Below, one piece after another: positions 27,301 to 35,875 of a stretch of 64,000 nt of DNA (the stretch's first letter is position 1; each line of letters opens with the position of its first letter). The notes under the pieces are model-generated. The model was not told where the DNA came from, made no database searches, and was given only the letters and a program-made list of their open reading frames with translations. The translations under genes and the position numbers were made by a program. The stretch is from Amphiduros pacificus (lineage: Eukaryota; Annelida; Polychaeta; Phyllodocida; Hesionidae). The stretch is from positions 33,655,927 to 33,719,926 of the forward strand of contig OX439012.1 in NCBI GenBank assembly GCA_949316495.1. The letters are read 5' to 3'.

Positions 27301-30300
27301 GCTGACCCTGTGTACCTGCTGACCCTGTATACCTGCTGACCGTATGTACCTGCTGACCCTGTGTACCTGCTGACCTTGTGTATCTACTGACCATATGTAC
27401 CTGCTGACCCTGTGTACCTGCTGACCATGTGTACCTGCTGACCATGTGTACCTGCTGACCGTGTGTACCTGCTGACCGTGTGTACCTGCTGACCCTGTAT
27501 ACCTGCTGACCTTACTCCAGTTCTCATCTTACTCAAGGTATCATTCTACTCTAGGTATCACTCTACTCTAGGTATCACTGTACTCTAGGTATCACTGTAC
27601 TCTAGGTATCACTTTACTCTAGGTATCACTTTACTCAAGGTATCACTGTACTCAAGGTATCACTGTACTCAAGGTATCACTGTACTCTAGATCTCACTGT
27701 ACTCAAGGTATCACTCTACTCTAGGTATCACTCTACTCTAGGTATCACTCTACTCTAGGTATCACTCTACTCTAGGTATCACTCTACTCTAGATCTCACT
27801 GTACTCTTGGTCTCACTGTACTCAAGGTATCACTGTACTCAAGGTATCACTGTACTCAAGGTATCACTGTACTCAAGGTATCACTGTACTCAAGGTATCA
27901 CTCTACTCTAGGTATCGCTCTACTCTAGGTATCACTCTACTCTAGGTATCACTTTACTCTAGGTATCACTTTACTCTAGGTATCACTCTACTCTAGGTCT
28001 CACTTTACTCTGGGCATCACTTTACTCTGGGCATCACTCTACTCTAGGTATCACTCTACTCTAGGTATCACTCTACTCTAGGTATCACTTTACTGTAGGT
28101 ATCACTCTACTCTAGGTATCACTCTACTCTAGGTATCACTCTACTCCAGGTATCACTTTACTCCAGGTATCACTTTACTCTAGGTATCGCTCTACGTACC
28201 TGTTCTCAATCAGTTTTGTCCTGGTCAGAGCCGCAAACAGTGCAGCTTCTATGGTGCGTTCTGTATCTTCTTGAACTGCGAATCCATGGTAGTCCCAGCC
28301 GAGGTAGACAATCTTCAGGGCAACGTGCCTCGTGTTGTACCTACACGCACAGTAATCAAACATCTAGCTTACTACAAAACATGGCTGCAATAAATCAGAA
28401 TTCATTGTAAATACAATCTTGAGATTGAAATAATGAGATTATGTGTCACCAAGGACTGGTTATCTTCTAGGGTTACATTTACATTTATGTCATCAAGCTA
28501 TGATTATTGAGATCATGGTCATAATCTGTTGTAATAAAGTATATGTTATCTCTGACATTTCTCAAGATATGAACAAGCATGTTCCTCTACCAGTTTCAAA
28601 GTGTATTTTGTCATGGCGAATTTTAGTAAAGGGTTTAGTGAATGTTAAGAAATGCATATTTAATGTTAGGGGGAACAGGGCCAGAATATATTTGGACATC
28701 ACTGAGATACCAACAAATAAGACGTCACTATTTCATTACTTCCTTGATAAATGACGTCAGTGCTCGCACCAATAGACTGGAAGGTGCACAAATATAATGA
28801 CCATATCTCACACCATTTATATGGCAAAATTCAGAAGATTTGCATATTCATTATAAATAACTCTAAACTCTAAACATGCTAAATATTGTTTGATTTAGTT
28901 CAAATAGAGGAGATTTCATAACATGGGTTATATTCTAAAATATCTAACTTTCTTCACTGATAAAATTTTTGTATGACAGCAAAATGTTTAAGAAATTGTT
29001 TTATTAACAAAGAAATTGTTTTATTAACAAAAAACAACTTGACTCGAGTTATAAGACCGTTCTCTGAACTGTATATCTTGATATTTAAAGGTTTGGTGCT
29101 CACTTATTGAAGTCAAACGGCCTGTGTTTGCTCTGCCTCTTCTTGCTGTTCTCGCCCTCTCTGGCTTTGGTCAGCAGATTTCTGAGCTGCACGATGTGAG
29201 CCTCGAGTTGCTGTACTTTATGCACCAGTTCCTGGCAACAAAAGTCATCACAGAAAAACTGAAACTATGAAGTAATAACAGATGAACAGTGTCATTTGTG
29301 CTTGCAAGGTTCATGTGCTCATTTCCCTCCTAGTTTTTTTCAAAAAGGCCCTTTGATCGCGAACATAGTACAAACAAAAAATAATTTATTTAGAATTTCC
29401 TTATTTTCTTTTTATTGAGAAGGATAATGAAAATCTGCAAATATAAAACTACTGTGGCCTGCTGTGATTGCGGACATTAAAACAAGAAGTCAATGATAGT
29501 TCTGAAGGTTTCACATTAATCACTTTGGAAATAATACACTTACAGAAATGATTTTTAAAGTTTGTCTGAGACTGTGATCGTTGTCGATCTTTTCTTGAGG
29601 ATATTTGCCTTGACAGTTACATGTATGTATGTCAACGTTATAAAAAGGTCTCACTATGTTTTGGCTCTGTAAATGACGGTCGTAATTGTGAATGATATAA
29701 TGAGATGTAATTTATAGATTTAAGGATTTCACATTAATATCTCAGCAAATCATACTTACAGGAATTATTTAAATATTTATGATATCGTGAGAACAAGGAG
29801 AATACAATCGTGTATTACTGATGCGTGCGTTTAAGTGTGTGTGGTAGATTGAGCGACCGTACAGCACTGTAACTTATACCACAGTCACATTTGTGACGAT
29901 TCCAGATGTCCAGCCGATGGTTTTTTTTTACACAATCGACTGACAAGCCAGGGTGCCATGAAGCATCAGGAAATCATTGGCCAAAATTGGGCAGTTTAAA
30001 GATGTTGTACGGGTCATTGGGAACTTTTAGCTGTAATATAAAAGTTGACTGTATTTTCCTGAACATTGTCTTATCACCAAATGTCATCTTAAAGGGATTA
30101 AGCAGTGATTTTGAAAAATATGTACAAGTATCATAAATTACCGATAAAGATATTTGCCTTTCATATCTAAATATTGTTTTGGTTGATGCACTCCATTAAA
30201 TGTCTGTAAAACCTATTTGAACAGAACCCTAATTTATAGCCCCCTTTTGAAAGCACACTTCTTTCTTGGCATCATTTTTATGTAGAGTGTGATCATAGAA

Positions 30301-33300
30301 CACTGAAAGGTAAAATGACATCACAAGAGTATGGCAATATGCTTTTGACATCATGAAATGTATTGTCCTTTGAATAGTGCCAGAATGATGTCAAACAGTG
30401 TTACCCAACTTTGAGCCTCAATTGAGGTCAAATAAAGTTCACGCTACCCATGTTTACCGGTCACGTGCAACTTATGGCTGAGACAGACCTGTGCTGGGAG
30501 TGCAACCCTTATATCTTATAGCAACTTATCTTATTACTTTATTATAATTTCAATTTGTCATGATGTTCATATGTGGCTGAGCTTTCAATACACCGAGTTG
30601 TAGAATTGATGCATAATACCTTTAAAGTATAACTGATGATCATTATTAGCAGAATCCAAAGAAGAACTACAAACCCTACTTAATAATGTATTTGACTAGT
30701 GAACTTGTCTAAGACCAAAATTATGATTATTGATGGCAAGAAAAATGAGAATGCTGAATTCTATTACAATAATATATTGCTTGAAATTGTTCACATGTAC
30801 AAGTCCCTTGGTGTAATTTTCTCAGATAGTAATAATCATTTCCAAAATTATATATCCTAAACAGAAACAGAAGCCAATTGTGCAATATTTTCCATCAATA
30901 GCTACCAGCACTCATTGAATCAGACTCTCCGTCCCATCTCAATGAAATTGTTTGACACTTTGGTGGCTCCTATTATTGAATATGGATCAGAAATTTGTTC
31001 TCTAAGTGCATCGTTTAATTCCCTTGAAAGCATGTATCTCAGATTCCTTAAAGGTTCACTCGGTGTTAGACCACAGACCACAGCAGTTGCAGTCTTAGGG
31101 GACACAGGTAGATATCCACCCCATATTAGGCTCCAGACCAGGACAGTCAAGCTTCACTCCATATTAGACTCCAGACCAGGACAGTCAAGCTCCACTCCAT
31201 ATTAGGCTCCAGACCAGGACAGTCAAGTTCCACTCCATATTAGACTCCAGACCAGGACAGTCAAGCTCCACTCCATATTAGGCTCCAGACCAGGACAGTC
31301 AAGCTCCACTCCATATTAGACTCCAGACCAGGACAGTCAAGCTCCACTCCATATTAGACTCCAGACCAGGGCAGTCAAGCTCCACTCCATATTAGACTCC
31401 GGACCAGGACAGTCAAGCTCCACTCCATATTAGACTCCGGACCAGTCAAGTCAAGCTCCACTCCATATTAGACTCCAGACCAGGGCAGTCAAGCTCCACT
31501 CCATATTAGACTCCGGACCAGGACAGTCAAGCTCGGGTGTAAACTTGTATCCAAACTGAGTGGACCTTTACCTCTGTTAGCTTACAAGATGCTTCTCGGT
31601 CTCCGAAATTTTGGTTTTAAAACTTGGCTTGATAAAGTATATGAAATACTTCATAAATGTGAACTTTCCCATGGATTTGACTCAACATCTCTTTCACACG
31701 CTGAAGTTGCCAACATTGTGTCCAAAGTTAAAACCTTGTTAGAGGGTGAATTTGTGAATTATTAGAATGTAGAAAAATTTTAATTACCCAAACTAAGAAC
31801 ATACTGTCTTTTCAAAGAAAACTTTGAGATTGAAAATTATCTTTTATTTATAACAAATATCAGAGACAGGCTCTGTCCTGTTTTTGTCTGAGTGCTCTTA
31901 ACCTTGAGATCGAAAAAGGTAGATGGCGTCATAAACTTATAAATGGTAAATTGTGTAATGATAAAGTGCCAGAAATTGAACATTTGTGTATTTTTTTTTA
32001 TCAAATAATGTTTGTGTCATGTAATATGTACTGGGACCTTAGAACTCATTGATACTGTCAAACAATATGTTATAGATTTTGATACAATGGATTCAGACAT
32101 CCGGCTCATTGTTATAATGCAATCCGATTTCAATATCTTAATTCAGAATCTTGCTAAATGTATCTATTTAAATGTAAATAATTCTTAGATGCCATAGGAC
32201 TATGTATCTGTAATGATGTAGATGGTCAACAGTATTATATATGGCAGGTTCCTGTGAGTGTCCTGCAGGCATATCTGAAGATTATCTTTGGGCTGCCGGT
32301 GGCATGGTACGGTGAAAATAGGATATTTGTTTCATTTTATCTGTTCAAACATAAACATGTTAAATGATACCGGATGCCAAGCACTTTGAGCTCAAAATTA
32401 TGACCTATTGCCAATAGTATTGAACAATATATCAGGGCTCGGCCAAGCGATAACGGAGGGACAGCATCACTGAACAGCATAACATAAATGCATTTATTCC
32501 AGAAGTACAAAATTATTAGAAATACTTAATTAAAAGAGCTGCGGTTTCATTTTCAAAGCCTTTTAAGTGTGTGTGCACTCTCAAATATTCACACCAAGTT
32601 GTTTTCTGACACTTGCATAGGGACTCGGCCAAGCGGTAATGGAGGGACAGCATCACTGAACAGCATAACATAAATGCATTTATTCCAGAAATACAAAATT
32701 TTTAGAAATACTTAATTATTGTTTTTGACAAAGCCCACTGAACATTACAATATGCCAAAGTATTGAGGATCATACTGTAACAGTTTATGTATGGTATCAA
32801 AATATGTTTTCTGTAACGGAGGGACACTTTTGAACAGCAGCTTTGGAGTCATGAAGCAAAATGGGCTTAACATAAAGTTCTTATAAATATTCTTAAAAAT
32901 CACTATATCATATATCATCTACACATACCTAAGTAGTAAATACCAAAATATCAAGTTTATAACCTTAACACTGTTTTATTTATTAAAGAAATATTGTCGT
33001 AACGGAGGGACAACAGAAAATAGTAACGGAGGGACACAAATGTTCAGCCGTAATTTTGTCAACAAGTAACTTCTGTAGCAAACTGTACATGTACTATTTA
33101 GGTGCTAAATCTTTATGAACTTGACAGAATAAATTTACAGAATAAATTGAATGAAATAACATAAGTAACAAAGACCAAATACACACCACAAATGACAACT
33201 GGGTACTAAGGATGGATTATGGTCAAAATAACCATGTGGCAAAGGTGACCGTGATACTGAACTGCCACATTAGACAGAATTTTGACATTTTATGAATCTA

Positions 33301-35287
33301 AATTATCCACAAGTGTAAATTATCTACAAGTTGGAGAAAATATGAGTTTAACAATGCTTAGAAATGCATACTTTTTATGTTTTTGAAGACTAAGACTTAA
33401 AATGGACGCCAAGCTTTAAAGGTTATGCTAATGTCCAGGCCTGAGTGAAAAGTGAAAATATTAACAGAAAAATATGACGGACATGAGGTATAATGACGGC
33501 AGAAAGTAGCTGAATAAGATTAAGATTGGCAGCTATGTTCAGGTTTTAGATAAGAGGAGGGAATATATAGCTATCAAATGAAATGCACATGCACTTGGTC
33601 CAGCGGTCCACTTCGTATCATGGTAATTTTGACCATGGTCATTTTGGTCATCATAAGGATGACACACACAACTCATTCCATTGCATCATCATGTTCTTAG
33701 CCTTGTGTTATCCTAACTGTAAGCCAGAAACACTGCATTATCCCTAAGAATGGATTTGTCAGGTAAATTAGACACTTTGACAACATCAAACGGTTACATA
33801 GTGTCACAAAGAATCACACCTATCAAACAGCAGTTGTGTTGTCTCTGATGGGACAGCTTGTGTACCCAGTGCAGGTCAGCTGGTGGCTTTCTTCCTCTGA
33901 CTAAAGTACCAATGCAAACAAATATGATTTTTTTGCCATAAACTCAGACAGTATTGAAAACCAGTGTTTAGAATACATGAGAATGTAGACAGGGAAATAG
34001 AATTATGTATCAATGACCATGTTGATTGATACATGAGTATAAACATGAAGTGTCTATTGTCTGTCAGGTGACAGACCACATATTAGCCAACCAATACATG
34101 TTTAACCAAATAAATTGTTTGTGTCCATTTCCACTTGACATAAACCACTTTAAGAAATAAAAATTTCTGGCAAATAACTGAAATAATAACAACTTCCATG
34201 AACCTGAACATTTGTCCCTCCGTTACAAAATAGGGTCTTAAACAAATTGTGATTATTTCGCAACCAATAAGGGTAGAGAAAAAAATAAAATAGTTTCAGA
34301 AACTACAGTTTTTAGTTTATAAGGTACAATTTAAAAGAAGCACATATTTTGAGTTTCACTTTTTCATGTTAATGTTCACTTCCCCTTGGCTGAGCCCATC
34401 AACAACAAAGTCAAATAAAATGCTCATATTTGTACCATTTCATCTTCGGTTCAACCTACTAAAGTCGTCCATATCGAATGATTTCTTTACTCCGTTGATG
34501 AAGAGGGAGCATCAGTTAATTATTAGGCTTTTTGAGGTCACAAACCCAAGCAGGTGACCATAGCCACATTACAGCAGATCTGAGATTATTGCTGATACTT
34601 GTGCCTGACCAGTTTTCCGTCGCTACCGACTGATTACAGTGCTGAGATGGAGAGGACCCTTGTAGTCGCTGGCAGTCACGCTCTACGTCATCAGTGGAAA
34701 CTGGTCACTGACGAGGAATTATTGTCATAATAACCGCGGTACCAAGTGGACTGTGCTCAGTGTTGAGCTGCCACATTGAACTGGGGTCAAGCTGCTCAAT
34801 ATGGGCAATTTATCAATGTAAATTACCTGTAAATTAGAGAATATGTGAACTTTAACTATGCTTAAAAATGCATTTACGTTTTGGAAGATTAAAATGCACG
34901 CCAAACTTGAATGCGTAGTTCTAATATCGGGGCCTGAGTGAACCAGTGAAAAGTAAGAATATTCACAGAATTATGTGCCGGACATGAGGTTTAACTACGG
35001 CAGAAAGTAGCTTATTAATATTAAGATTGGCAGCTGACACTTGTGGATAATTTCTATTGTGAAAATATCCAAATTCAGCAGCATGACCGCGGTTCAATGT
35101 GGCAGTTCAATAACGCGGTCCACTTGGTATCGCGGTTATTTTGTTTTTGACCAGGTACCCTGACGAGTAGTAATGAACTCCCCGGGGTCTGGGAAGCTGA
35201 TAAAATCAAACATGACATTGTATCAATTATTAGACCTACCTCTTTGGAAAGGTTGTTCACATCCTGTGCATCTTTTGTTGTTGTCAT
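12248..35287 (-). CDS. PUS3: tRNA pseudouridine(38/39) synthase 3, complete 15-exon gene
   Basis: PUS3 (Deg1 branch of the TruA family) isomerises U38/U39 in the anticodon arm of tRNAs. I reconstructed 15 exons: 35287-35240, 29231-29104, 28340-28200, 26662-26602, 24795-24711, 23316-23211, 22084-22024, 21512-21379, 20971-20851, 16927-16864, 15351-15292, 14609-14552, 14017-13947, 13573-13478 and 12318-12248. Phases agree at every junction and the frame is open: 434 codons plus stop, near the usual length (the human protein is about 480). Visible motifs are an N-terminal coiled-coil-like segment, RHVALKIVYLGWDYHGF, the catalytic loop CGRTDKGVSAF with Asp at residue 118, VLAWCPV, MYKYFFPKGD, GEHDYRNFCKMD, GQAFLWHQIRC, ELPLVLFDCSFEDVDW, HLQEQWTNH and KPRSYKPLMEREKC. 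Introns are stuffed with minisatellites, many starting at the donor. The gene looks intact and functional. Upstream lies its fused paralog on the same strand. Confidence 0.93.
12411..13315. repeat. 31-bp minisatellite, about 29 copies
   Basis: Unit contains TTGCCATGTGGGTATGACTC. It fills the last PUS3 intron, beginning about 160 bases after the donor of exon 14. Confidence 0.95.
13478..13573 (-). CDS. PUS3: PUS3 exon 14
   Basis: Encodes KQPMRLQTQNECLLPGNKPR and SYKPLMEREKC, the RTYKPLM-R-KC block near the PUS3 C-terminus. Acceptor TTTAATTACAG, donor TGTG|GTGAGA. Confidence 0.85.
13885..13946. repeat. Short 16-bp repeat abutting the PUS3 exon 13 donor
   Basis: Four copies of GTGTTTTGCGCC/TCGT, directly after the presumed donor on the gene's strand. 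If read through they would code Ala-Gln-Asn-Thr units. Confidence 0.75.
13947..14017 (-). CDS. PUS3: PUS3 exon 13
   Basis: Encodes ASLVKKMLEELEAIPVGSTG, the helix before the variable loop. The donor ACAG|GTACAG sits in GT-rich simple sequence and is followed at once by four short tandem copies. I chose this donor because only phase 1 joins the next exon without a stop. Confidence 0.75.
14053..14155 (-). mobile_element. tRNA-derived SINE
   Basis: On the minus strand it reads CCTCAATTGGTAGGGCATTT, a box A, then GGGTTTGAATCCCAGCG, a box B, then a tail with ACTGTCAAGTGCTATGAGCA. The same tail follows another tRNA-like head at 40553-40642, so this is a SINE family rather than a tRNA gene. Confidence 0.75.
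14158..14412 (-). mobile_element. Dispersed repeat, copy 1 (inverted copy at 55975-56172)
   Basis: The reverse complement shares long matches with 55975-56172, including ATAACGTCAGACAGCTT-like, AACCATGGTTAT and GGTTAGTCCTGCC. Probably a non-autonomous DNA element; inside PUS3 intron 12. Confidence 0.7.
14552..14609 (-). CDS. PUS3: PUS3 exon 12
   Basis: Encodes DWHQDNLRHLQEQWTNHTV, matching the HLQQLW-NHAVK helix of the family; acceptor ATTTGCAG, donor GTCAG|GTAGGA. Confidence 0.9.
14790..14945 (+). repeat. Dispersed repeat pair member (also at 22195-22340)
   Basis: Shares CTGTAATAATCTGTGGTGTC, a GATATGGCT/GACGTGGCT segment and GGTTGGTATTTGACCTAAT-like sequence with 22195-22340, same orientation. 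Family not recognised. Confidence 0.65.
15039..15192. repeat. About 42-bp tandem repeat, three to four decayed copies
   Basis: Units contain CCCCCTGTAAGAATAATGAG. Inside PUS3 intron 11. Confidence 0.8.
15292..15351 (-). CDS. PUS3: PUS3 exon 11
   Basis: Encodes ELPLVLFDCSFEDVDWIYES; acceptor TTTTTTCAG, donor AGCG|GTAAGA. Matches the PLVLYDC-F segment of PUS3. Confidence 0.92.
15528..16795. repeat. 20-bp minisatellite, about 63 copies
   Basis: Unit GGAGACCAAGCTACAGACGT. Some lines contain exactly three perfect copies per 60 bases. In PUS3 intron 10, starting about 70 bases after the donor. Several overlapping ORFs here are repeat artefacts. Confidence 0.97.
16864..16927 (-). CDS. PUS3: PUS3 exon 10
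   Basis: Encodes IIEELLNVEKHPRKPQYTMA, closely matching the NP-KPQY-MA stretch of PUS3. Donor TCAG|GTTGGT. It is separated from exon 9 by a 3.9-kb intron full of transposons. Confidence 0.9.
16990..17468. repeat. 27-bp AT-rich minisatellite, left segment
   Basis: Unit contains TATATGTAACCTTTATATTT. The same unit resumes at 18543-18662 and 20624-20756, so transposon insertions have split one array. Confidence 0.93.
17469..18544. mobile_element. TIR DNA element with CGCGAAA-rich ends
   Basis: Left end ACTGTATACAGACAAATTTT then CGCG-rich sequence; right end GGCGCGAATTTTTCTCGGTA then TACAGTAT, an imperfect inverted match. The interior holds sequence found in both orientations up to 20500 (AATTATCAGCGTTCACAGTT). 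No transposase seen; non-autonomous. Confidence 0.75.
18543..18662. repeat. 27-bp AT-rich minisatellite, middle segment
   Basis: Four to five units continuing the array at 16990-17468, between two transposon insertions. Confidence 0.9.
18663..18899. mobile_element. Palindrome-type TIR element (CTCGTGTATAAGACG family), copy 1
   Basis: Begins TTACCGTATTTACTCGTGTA and ends CTTATACACGAGTAATTACG then GTAA: inverted repeats of a MITE-like family. Other copies at 20506-20624 and 44162-44382. Confidence 0.8.
18900..20505. mobile_element. Nested, rearranged non-autonomous DNA element sequence
   Basis: At least six partial copies, in both orientations, of a module containing TTTATCATTTAAAACGCAAT and of CCTGCAAAGCGTAAT-like sequence. 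It resembles the interior of 17469-18544. Probably multiple insertions of one family. No open reading frame of note. Confidence 0.65.
20506..20624. mobile_element. CTCGTGTATAAGACG family TIR element, copy 2
   Basis: Short hairpin: starts TACCGTAAATACTCGAGTAT and ends CTTATACACGAGTATATACG then GTA. Confidence 0.78.
20624..20756. repeat. 27-bp AT-rich minisatellite, right segment
   Basis: Last four to five units of the split array, ending 90 bases short of PUS3 exon 9. Confidence 0.9.
20851..20971 (-). CDS. PUS3: PUS3 exon 9, QIRC motif
   Basis: Acceptor AAATTGCAG, donor CCACAG|GTCTGT. It encodes YEMVELTIKGQAFLWHQIRC and AVLFLIGQGRETPQ, the third conserved synthase motif with its GQAFLWHQIR helix. 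An open frame on the plus strand here is only the complement. Confidence 0.92.
21185..21420. repeat. PUS3: 61-bp repeat made of PUS3 exon 8 end plus donor, four copies
   Basis: The unit holds about 55 bases of exon 8 coding sequence (NITYTDVLMTNQ) plus the GTAAGG donor. The first copy is the real exon end (21379); three more follow in the intron. Copies are nearly identical. Confidence 0.93.
21379..21512 (-). CDS. PUS3: PUS3 exon 8
   Basis: Encodes REAAEKLRGEHDYRNFCKMD, the GEHDFxNxC block, and ITYTDVLMTNQ. Acceptor CTTTGCAG, donor CAGAG|GTAAGG. The last ~55 bases plus the donor are repeated three more times directly downstream. Confidence 0.92.
21776..21972. mobile_element. MITE with TCAGGCCTTGA ends, copy 1
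   Basis: Starts TCAGGCCTTGACACATACTC and ends TATCAAGGCCTGA, an inverted repeat. A second copy with the same ends and shared interior (CTCTGGTGGCC) is at 48043-48248. A 17-bp tandem array lies inside. Confidence 0.78.
21803..21900. repeat. 17-bp tandem repeat inside a MITE, six copies
   Basis: GAATGGTCTGTTGTAGT repeated. The copy of this MITE at 48043 has GTGAATGGTCTGTTGCACTG only once, so the array arose within the element. Confidence 0.92.
22024..22084 (-). CDS. PUS3: PUS3 exon 7
   Basis: Encodes FSCKGRMYKYFFPKGDLNVE, with the YKYFFP motif of the active-site cleft. Acceptor CAACAG, donor GAG|GTTTGT, a weaker 5' site. A MITE lies 50 bases downstream. Confidence 0.92.
22195..22340 (+). repeat. 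Dispersed repeat pair member (also at 14790-14945)
   Basis: Same family and orientation as 14790-14945; in PUS3 intron 6. Confidence 0.62.
22430..23210. repeat. 26-bp minisatellite starting at the PUS3 exon 6 donor, about 30 copies
   Basis: Unit contains GTGACTGGTCGCACGGTTAG. On the gene's strand the array begins with the donor GTACGTGCGACC, and several internal units repeat CCCAG|GTACGTGCGACC, a strong 5' splice-site match. Confidence 0.94.
23211..23316 (-). CDS. PUS3: PUS3 exon 6
   Basis: Encodes EIRYCYILNKVLPPEIRVLA then WCPVQQDFSAR, the conserved LN-LP-IR-LAW block of the family. Acceptor ATGTTGCAG, donor GCCAG|GTACGT. A 26-bp array follows the donor. Confidence 0.93.
23486..24706. repeat. 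14-bp minisatellite next to the PUS3 exon 5 donor, about 85 copies
   Basis: Unit CACACACTGTCAGC or CATACACTGTCAGC with 12-bp deletion variants. On the gene's strand units read GTATGGCTGACAGT, echoing the donor ACAG|GTATGGCT. Confidence 0.95.
24711..24795 (-). CDS. PUS3: PUS3 exon 5
   Basis: Acceptor GCTTATAG, donor ACAG|GTATGG. It encodes VISIDLRTNLLEGKGVKV, the strand after the catalytic loop. A 14-bp array containing GTATGGC follows the donor almost at once. Confidence 0.9.
24965..26602. repeat. 27-bp minisatellite starting at the PUS3 exon 4 donor, about 61 copies
   Basis: Unit contains AGACTCACCTGACTGAAGGC. On the gene's strand every unit contains the exon end CCTTCAGTCAG followed by GTGAGTC, so each carries a complete decoy donor. 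Twenty-seven bases keep the reading frame (nine codons, AFSQVSLLL). Confidence 0.96.
26602..26662 (-). CDS. PUS3: PUS3 exon 4, catalytic aspartate loop
   Basis: Encodes ETSCYHRCGRTDKGVSAFSQ. The RTDKG loop holds the catalytic Asp of all TruA-type synthases (residue 118 in the deduced protein, which I recall as the numbering used for the human enzyme). Acceptor ATTCCAG, donor AGTCAG|GTGAGT. The donor is the first unit of a 27-bp array. Confidence 0.93.
26933..27520. repeat. 17-bp minisatellite, about 34 copies
   Basis: Unit CTGCTGACCGTATGTAC with GTGTAC and GTATAC variants. On the PUS3 strand each unit reads CAGCAG|GTACA, donor-like. It lies at the acceptor side of intron 3. Confidence 0.94.
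27525..28198. repeat. 17-bp minisatellite adjoining the PUS3 exon 3 donor, about 40 copies
   Basis: Unit TACTCTAGGTATCACTC and variants. It begins within about six bases of the exon 3 donor but the unit itself lacks a clear donor. Confidence 0.94.
28200..28340 (-). CDS. PUS3: PUS3 exon 3, start of the synthase fold
   Basis: Encodes YNTRHVALKIVYLGWDYHGF and TIEAALFAALTRTKLIENR; phase 2 donor ACAG|GTACGT. The GWDYHGFA segment is a PUS3 signature. A 17-bp minisatellite starts about six bases after the donor. Confidence 0.93.
29104..29231 (-). CDS. PUS3: PUS3 exon 2, coiled-coil-like N-terminus
   Basis: Acceptor GTTGCCAG, donor AATAA|GTGAGC. It encodes ELVHKVQQLEAHIVQLRNLL, a heptad-like segment, then a basic Lys/Arg stretch and PFDFNK, the residues that precede the catalytic domain in PUS3 proteins. 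Confidence 0.88.
29455..29840. repeat. Intron 1 block shared with the paralog (54270-54610)
   Basis: Two ~150-bp modules with ACATTAAAACAAGAAGT and GATATCGTGAGAACAAG occur in the same order and orientation at 54270-54610. Both copies lie upstream of exon 2 of their respective PUS3-type gene, which suggests intron sequence kept since the tandem duplication. A dispersed repeat is possible. Confidence 0.65.
30690..32210 (+). mobile_element. LINE fragment (reverse transcriptase C-terminal region)
   Basis: The best segment encodes ISMKLFDTLVAPIIEYGSEI and YLRFLKGSLGVRPQTTAVAV, then GDTGRYPPHIR. This is the usual -LF-LVAP-LYG-E-W and L-GVR--T-N-AV-GE-GR-P pattern of LINE ORF2 C-termini. Several stops and frame changes; a 38-bp tandem array sits inside. 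Confidence 0.82.
31128..31535. repeat. 38-bp minisatellite inside a LINE coding region, about 11 copies
   Basis: Unit contains ACTCCAGACCAGGACAGTCA. The first unit overlaps the LINE reading frame at IRLQTRTVKLHS, so the array grew from reverse-transcriptase coding sequence. Confidence 0.93.
32430..32720. mobile_element. Two direct ~95-bp copies plus a dispersed element segment
   Basis: TCGGCCAAGCGATAACGGAG then ACAGCATCACTGAACAGCAT occurs at 32436 and again at 32626. Between them (32528-32620) lies sequence matching the reverse complement of 56450-56530 (AACTTGGTGTGAATATTTGC). Confidence 0.7.
33020..34228. mobile_element. Possible 1.2-kb element bounded by GTAACGGAGGGACA inverted repeats
   Basis: GTAACGGAGGGACACAAATG at 33022 and CATTTGTCCCTCCGTTAC near 34209 are inverted. 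GTAACGGAGGGACA also occurs alone at 32813 and 33000. No transposase seen. Confidence 0.55.
33215..33640. mobile_element. TIR element (MITE), copy 1, nested
   Basis: Ends ACCATGTGGC...GAACTGCCACATTAGAC and AGCGGTCCACTTCGTATCAT. The interior shares GACGGCAGAAAGTAGCTGA-like and AAGATTAAGATTGGCAGCT sequence with 34725-35147. Confidence 0.75.
34725..35147. mobile_element. TIR element (MITE), copy 2, in PUS3 intron 1
   Basis: Left end AATAACCGCGGTACCAAGTG, right end CACTTGGTATCGCGGTTATT: long terminal inverted repeats. It ends 92 bases from PUS3 exon 1. Better preserved than copy 1. Confidence 0.85.
35240..35287 (-). CDS. PUS3: PUS3 exon 1 (start codon)
   Basis: Starts MTTTKDAQDVNNLSKE; donor AAAGAG|GTAGGT, phase 0. 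It joins in frame to the coiled-coil exon. The ATG is chosen because it opens the only frame that fits exon 2. The end of a TIR element lies about 90 bases further into intron 1. Confidence 0.78.
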
Positions 35288-35744
35288 TCTGGTATATAAT
35301 GACAGCGGAACTTAATTTTAATTAACAAGATTCTTTCCCACAGAACTCGTGTAGTTTTCAAAACCGGAAATAGTTTGCACTCCATAAACCAAACTTACTT
35401 TTAAAACAAGATTCATTTCATAATTTTGGGGACTTTGTACTTTAAGACATGCTTTATTGGCTTTTCTTCGTTGTGAGCTTATCTATTTGCATTTATCTAT
35501 TCACATTTTGTGTCACAAAAGGTATAAAAGAAAGAATATTATGAAAATGATTTATTCATGAACGTAATCATAAACAGAGCAATGACCTCCGTGCATTCGA
35601 TTTTTGTTCGGATCACGTTCAGCACGTTCGGGTTATTCCAAATCTAAACTCGGGCCACACATGTAGATTTTTGAGGGAGCTCGTCCTGTCCACGTAGATT
35701 GTTAAGTGAATTGAGCTTATAACTACTGATCTGTTCCAACCATC

Positions 35745-35840
35745 GGCCCCTACCAATCTCTCCAACAAATGATTAAATGTAGAGGAGTAGTACAGTTCTG
35801 GTTTCAGGAAAGTTCCAGTGTGTACTTTTCAATGGAAAAA
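35745..35840. repeat. Dispersed repeat (TACAGTTCTGGTT family), copy 1
   Basis: AATGATTAAATGTAGAGGAG then GTACAGTTCTGGTTTC and GTGTACTTTTCAATGG; matches 36288-36385 and, partly, 48395-48460. Confidence 0.65.
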
Positions 35841-35875
35841 ACAACCCATTGAGATCAGTAATCAGCTAATGTTCT

